Of a stretch of 6,264 nt of DNA, positions 4,455 to 6,264 are shown piece by piece (within the stretch, counting starts at the first letter, position 1; each line of letters starts with the position of its first letter). The translations under genes and the position numbers were made by a program. The stretch covers positions 1 through 6,264 of the forward strand of contig JADQBU010000181.1 in NCBI GenBank assembly GCA_016278435.1, in the 5' to 3' direction. The notes beneath the pieces were generated by a model. The model made no database searches. It saw only the letters and a program-made list of their open reading frames with translations, and had not been told where the DNA came from. Source of the DNA: Halanaerobiales bacterium. GTDB lineage: Bacteria > Bacillota > Halanaerobiia > Halanaerobiales > JADQBU01.

Positions 4455-6264
4455 GGTTCAGAGTTGAATGAAAAAGAGATTTATCAATATATAAATAAGT
4501 TCAAATACCTGGTAGAACTGGAACGTACTGAAGAAATGGAGAGACATGAACTCGAGATAAAAAGATTAAGCCCCAGGGAGCGAGAAAAGAAAGGAAGGGC
4601 CATCTTATATTTAAAAGGCAGGGATGAAGGTACTGCCTATGGCAATAAACCAATGGTAAAATTTATCAGGCAGCGTCCAGGCGAAGAATTACCGGATACA
4701 GAGATCAGTATTGGAGATCTTGTAATGATCAGTAAGGATATGGTGCTTGCTGATGATAATCCGGCAGGTACTGTGGCTGAGAAGACAAGATATTCTATAA
4801 CTGTAGTCTTTGATCAGTCTGTTCCTTCCTTTGTTTATGGTAAGGGTTTAAGGATTGATCTCTATGTTAATGATATTACCTTTCAGCGGATGCTGGCTGC
4901 TCTGGAAAATATTAAGAAGGCTGAAGGCAGACTCAAAGAACTCCGCAGTAAACTGCTGGGATTAACCAGTCTGGAGTGGAAAAAAGAAGAGGTAGAAGTC
5001 CGGGAATGGCAGAACAAGGGATTAAATGAGTCCCAGAAACAGGCAGTTCAGAAGGCTTTGCAGGCCTGCGATTTTTATTTAATCCAGGGTCCACCAGGTA
5101 CAGGTAAAACAATGACCGCTATTGAAATTATTAATCAGGCTATTTTGACAAATGATGATATTCTGGCAACTGCTGACTCTAATATTGCGGTAGATAATCT
5201 TGTGGAAAGACTGGCTGCCTCTGGAGCCCGGGTATTAAGGGTCGGACACCCCCTGCGGGTAACTCCTGTCTTAAGAAATCATACCCTGGATTATCAGGTG
5301 CTTGACCATCCGGATTATAAAAAAGCCCAGGAACTGAGAGAAGAAGTAGGGGGGCTGCTCGATAAACAGGATAATCAAACCCATCCCAGTGGACGCTGGC
5401 GGAGGGGGATGAGTAATCAGCAGATTAAAAAAAGAGCCAGACAGGGGGACAATTTCCGGGGAGTACCGGCCAGGAAGATAGAGGAGATGGCCCACTGGTT
5501 AGAACTTCAGGACAGGATCGATAATTATTTTGAAGAAATAAATGAACTGGAAGAGATGGCAGTCAGTGATTTAATAGATAAGGCTGATGTTATCTGTGCT
5601 ACAAATTCCACATCTGGTTCTGAACTTATGGCCAACCGGAAGTTTGATCTGGTAGTTATTGATGAAGCAACTCAATCTACAGAACCGGCAGCACTTATTC
5701 CTCTGATTAAAGGCGAGAAGTCAGTTCTAATAGGTGATCATAAACAGTTACCACCTACAGTGATTAATCAGAAGGCAGAGGTTGATGGTCTGGGCAGGTC
5801 TCTTTTTGAAAGACTTTTTGAGCTTCACGGTAATGATTACTGGTCCCTGCTGGAAGTACAGTACAGAATGCATGAAAAAATAATGAATTTTTCTAATCAG
5901 GAATTTTATAATGGCAATTTAATGTGTGCAGAAAAGGTTGAAGATCATACTCTGGCCGACCTGGGGGTCAATATTACTGATGGTAGATGTTTTACAGATA
6001 AAGCGCTGGATCCTGAAACTCCTGTTGTATTTATAGATACAGCTGAAATGGAGGCCAGGGAAAGATCTAAGGCTGGCTCGAATTCTTATGATAACCCGGT
6101 TGAGGTTGAAATTGTCCTGGATATTCTTGATGTGGCTCTTAAACAGAATTTAAAGCCGGAACAGATTGCGGTAATAACTCCCTATAAAGATCAGGTAGAC
6201 CTCTTAAACCAGCGGAATAAAAATGAGGGACTGGAGATTAATACAGTCGATGGTTTTCAAGGCA
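4230..6264 (+). CDS. Upf1/IGHMBP2-like superfamily 1 helicase with N-terminal DbpA-like RNA-binding domain (3' truncated by window)
   Basis: The reading frame is open for 678 codons to the window edge. Residues about 4-75 resemble the DbpA/CsdA RNA-binding domain (RRM fold), with GPGDIVGAFINEAKI, NDIGKIKIH and VEIAEDVARKVV in order. Residues about 95-215 form the beta-barrel typical of IGHMBP2-like helicases (LSPREREKKGRAILYLKG at 113-130, SIGDLVMIS at 160-168). Motor motifs follow: Q motif LNESQ (265-269), Walker A GPPGTGKT (287-294), the RRGMSN...GVPARKIEEMAHW insert (391-423), Walker B VVIDEATQS (475-483), GDHKQLPPT (502-510), EVQYRMHE (542-549), ITPYKDQV (649-656) and the motif V start VDGFQG (673-678). 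Motif VI and the end lie beyond the window; about 70-90 residues are probably missing. The motor should translocate 5' to 3' on single-stranded RNA or DNA by family analogy. It is the last visible gene of the acpS operon. Confidence 0.93.
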   Translation, partial: MVNLIITGINKEIGPGDIVGAFINEAKIDSNDIGKIKIHKNRADVEIAEDVARKVVETMDKNMIGGIKVNVSSRDGSELNEKEIYQYINKFKYLVELERTEEMERHELEIKRLSPREREKKGRAILYLKGRDEGTAYGNKPMVKFIRQRPGEELPDTEISIGDLVMISKDMVLADDNPAGTVAEKTRYSITVVFDQSVPSFVYGKGLRIDLYVNDITFQRMLAALENIKKAEGRLKELRSKLLGLTSLEWKKEEVEVREWQNKGLNESQKQAVQKALQACDFYLIQGPPGTGKTMTAIEIINQAILTNDDILATADSNIAVDNLVERLAASGARVLRVGHPLRVTPVLRNHTLDYQVLDHPDYKKAQELREEVGGLLDKQDNQTHPSGRWRRGMSNQQIKKRARQGDNFRGVPARKIEEMAHWLELQDRIDNYFEEINELEEMAVSDLIDKADVICATNSTSGSELMANRKFDLVVIDEATQSTEPAALIPLIKGEKSVLIGDHKQLPPTVINQKAEVDGLGRSLFERLFELHGNDYWSLLEVQYRMHEKIMNFSNQEFYNGNLMCAEKVEDHTLADLGVNITDGRCFTDKALDPETPVVFIDTAEMEARERSKAGSNSYDNPVEVEIVLDILDVALKQNLKPEQIAVITPYKDQVDLLNQRNKNEGLEINTVDGFQG

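Noticed and set aside
5397..5500. Basic insert between Walker A and Walker B of the helicase, first taken as a novel accessory segment
   Set aside because: The RRGMSN...GVPARKIEEMAHW pattern is a normal part of the bacterial/archaeal IGHMBP2-like helicase branch as I recall it, so it is not unusual.
1..6264. CRISPR arrays, tRNA or rRNA genes, insertion-sequence ends, toxin-antitoxin or defence modules
   Set aside because: No regularly spaced repeats, cloverleaf sequences, transposase frames or terminal inverted repeats were seen on either strand; nearly all of the window is accounted for by conserved housekeeping genes.

Overview
The window is a compact, single-strand stretch of bacterial chromosome with every gene on the + strand. 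The DNA is AT-rich by eye, uses many ATA, AGA and AGG codons, and has strong purine-rich Shine-Dalgarno sites. It also carries a DUF3243 (YmfJ-like) gene, which is mostly a Firmicutes family, and the acpS-nnr pair common in Firmicutes. Together these suggest a low-GC Gram-positive, most likely an anaerobic clostridial or Halanaerobiales-type organism. This placement is an inference from gene content and style, not from a marker gene. There is no sign of phage, insertion sequences, CRISPR, tRNA or rRNA.

Region 1 (1-1258) holds the last 21 codons of an unidentified gene and then a complete GT4 glycogen-synthase-like gene. That gene is of the actinobacterial GlgA/GlgM type rather than the classical GT5 type. 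Region 2 (1259-1637) holds an AT-rich gap, a small DUF3243 gene of 83 codons, and a clean intrinsic terminator that closes this transcription unit.

Region 3 (1636-6264) begins with a good sigma-A-type promoter (TTGCAA, 17 bases, TATAAT) whose -35 box touches the terminator's T-tract. It drives a tightly packed probable operon: acpS (holo-ACP synthase), nnr (bifunctional NAD(P)HX repair enzyme, ATGA overlap with acpS), dcd (dCTP deaminase, perhaps bifunctional dCTP deaminase/dUTPase) and a large superfamily 1 helicase that runs off the right edge. The enzymes are housekeeping functions: carrier-protein activation, repair of hydrated nicotinamide cofactors, and dUTP/dUMP supply.

The most notable item is the helicase. 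Its motor is of the Upf1/IGHMBP2-like bacterial/archaeal type. It is preceded by about 75 residues that read like the DbpA/CsdA RNA-binding domain (an RRM fold), normally found at the C-terminus of superfamily 2 DEAD-box RNA helicases. This would be an RNA-targeting module moved onto the N-terminus of a different helicase superfamily. I see no defence system or other wholly new system in the window.
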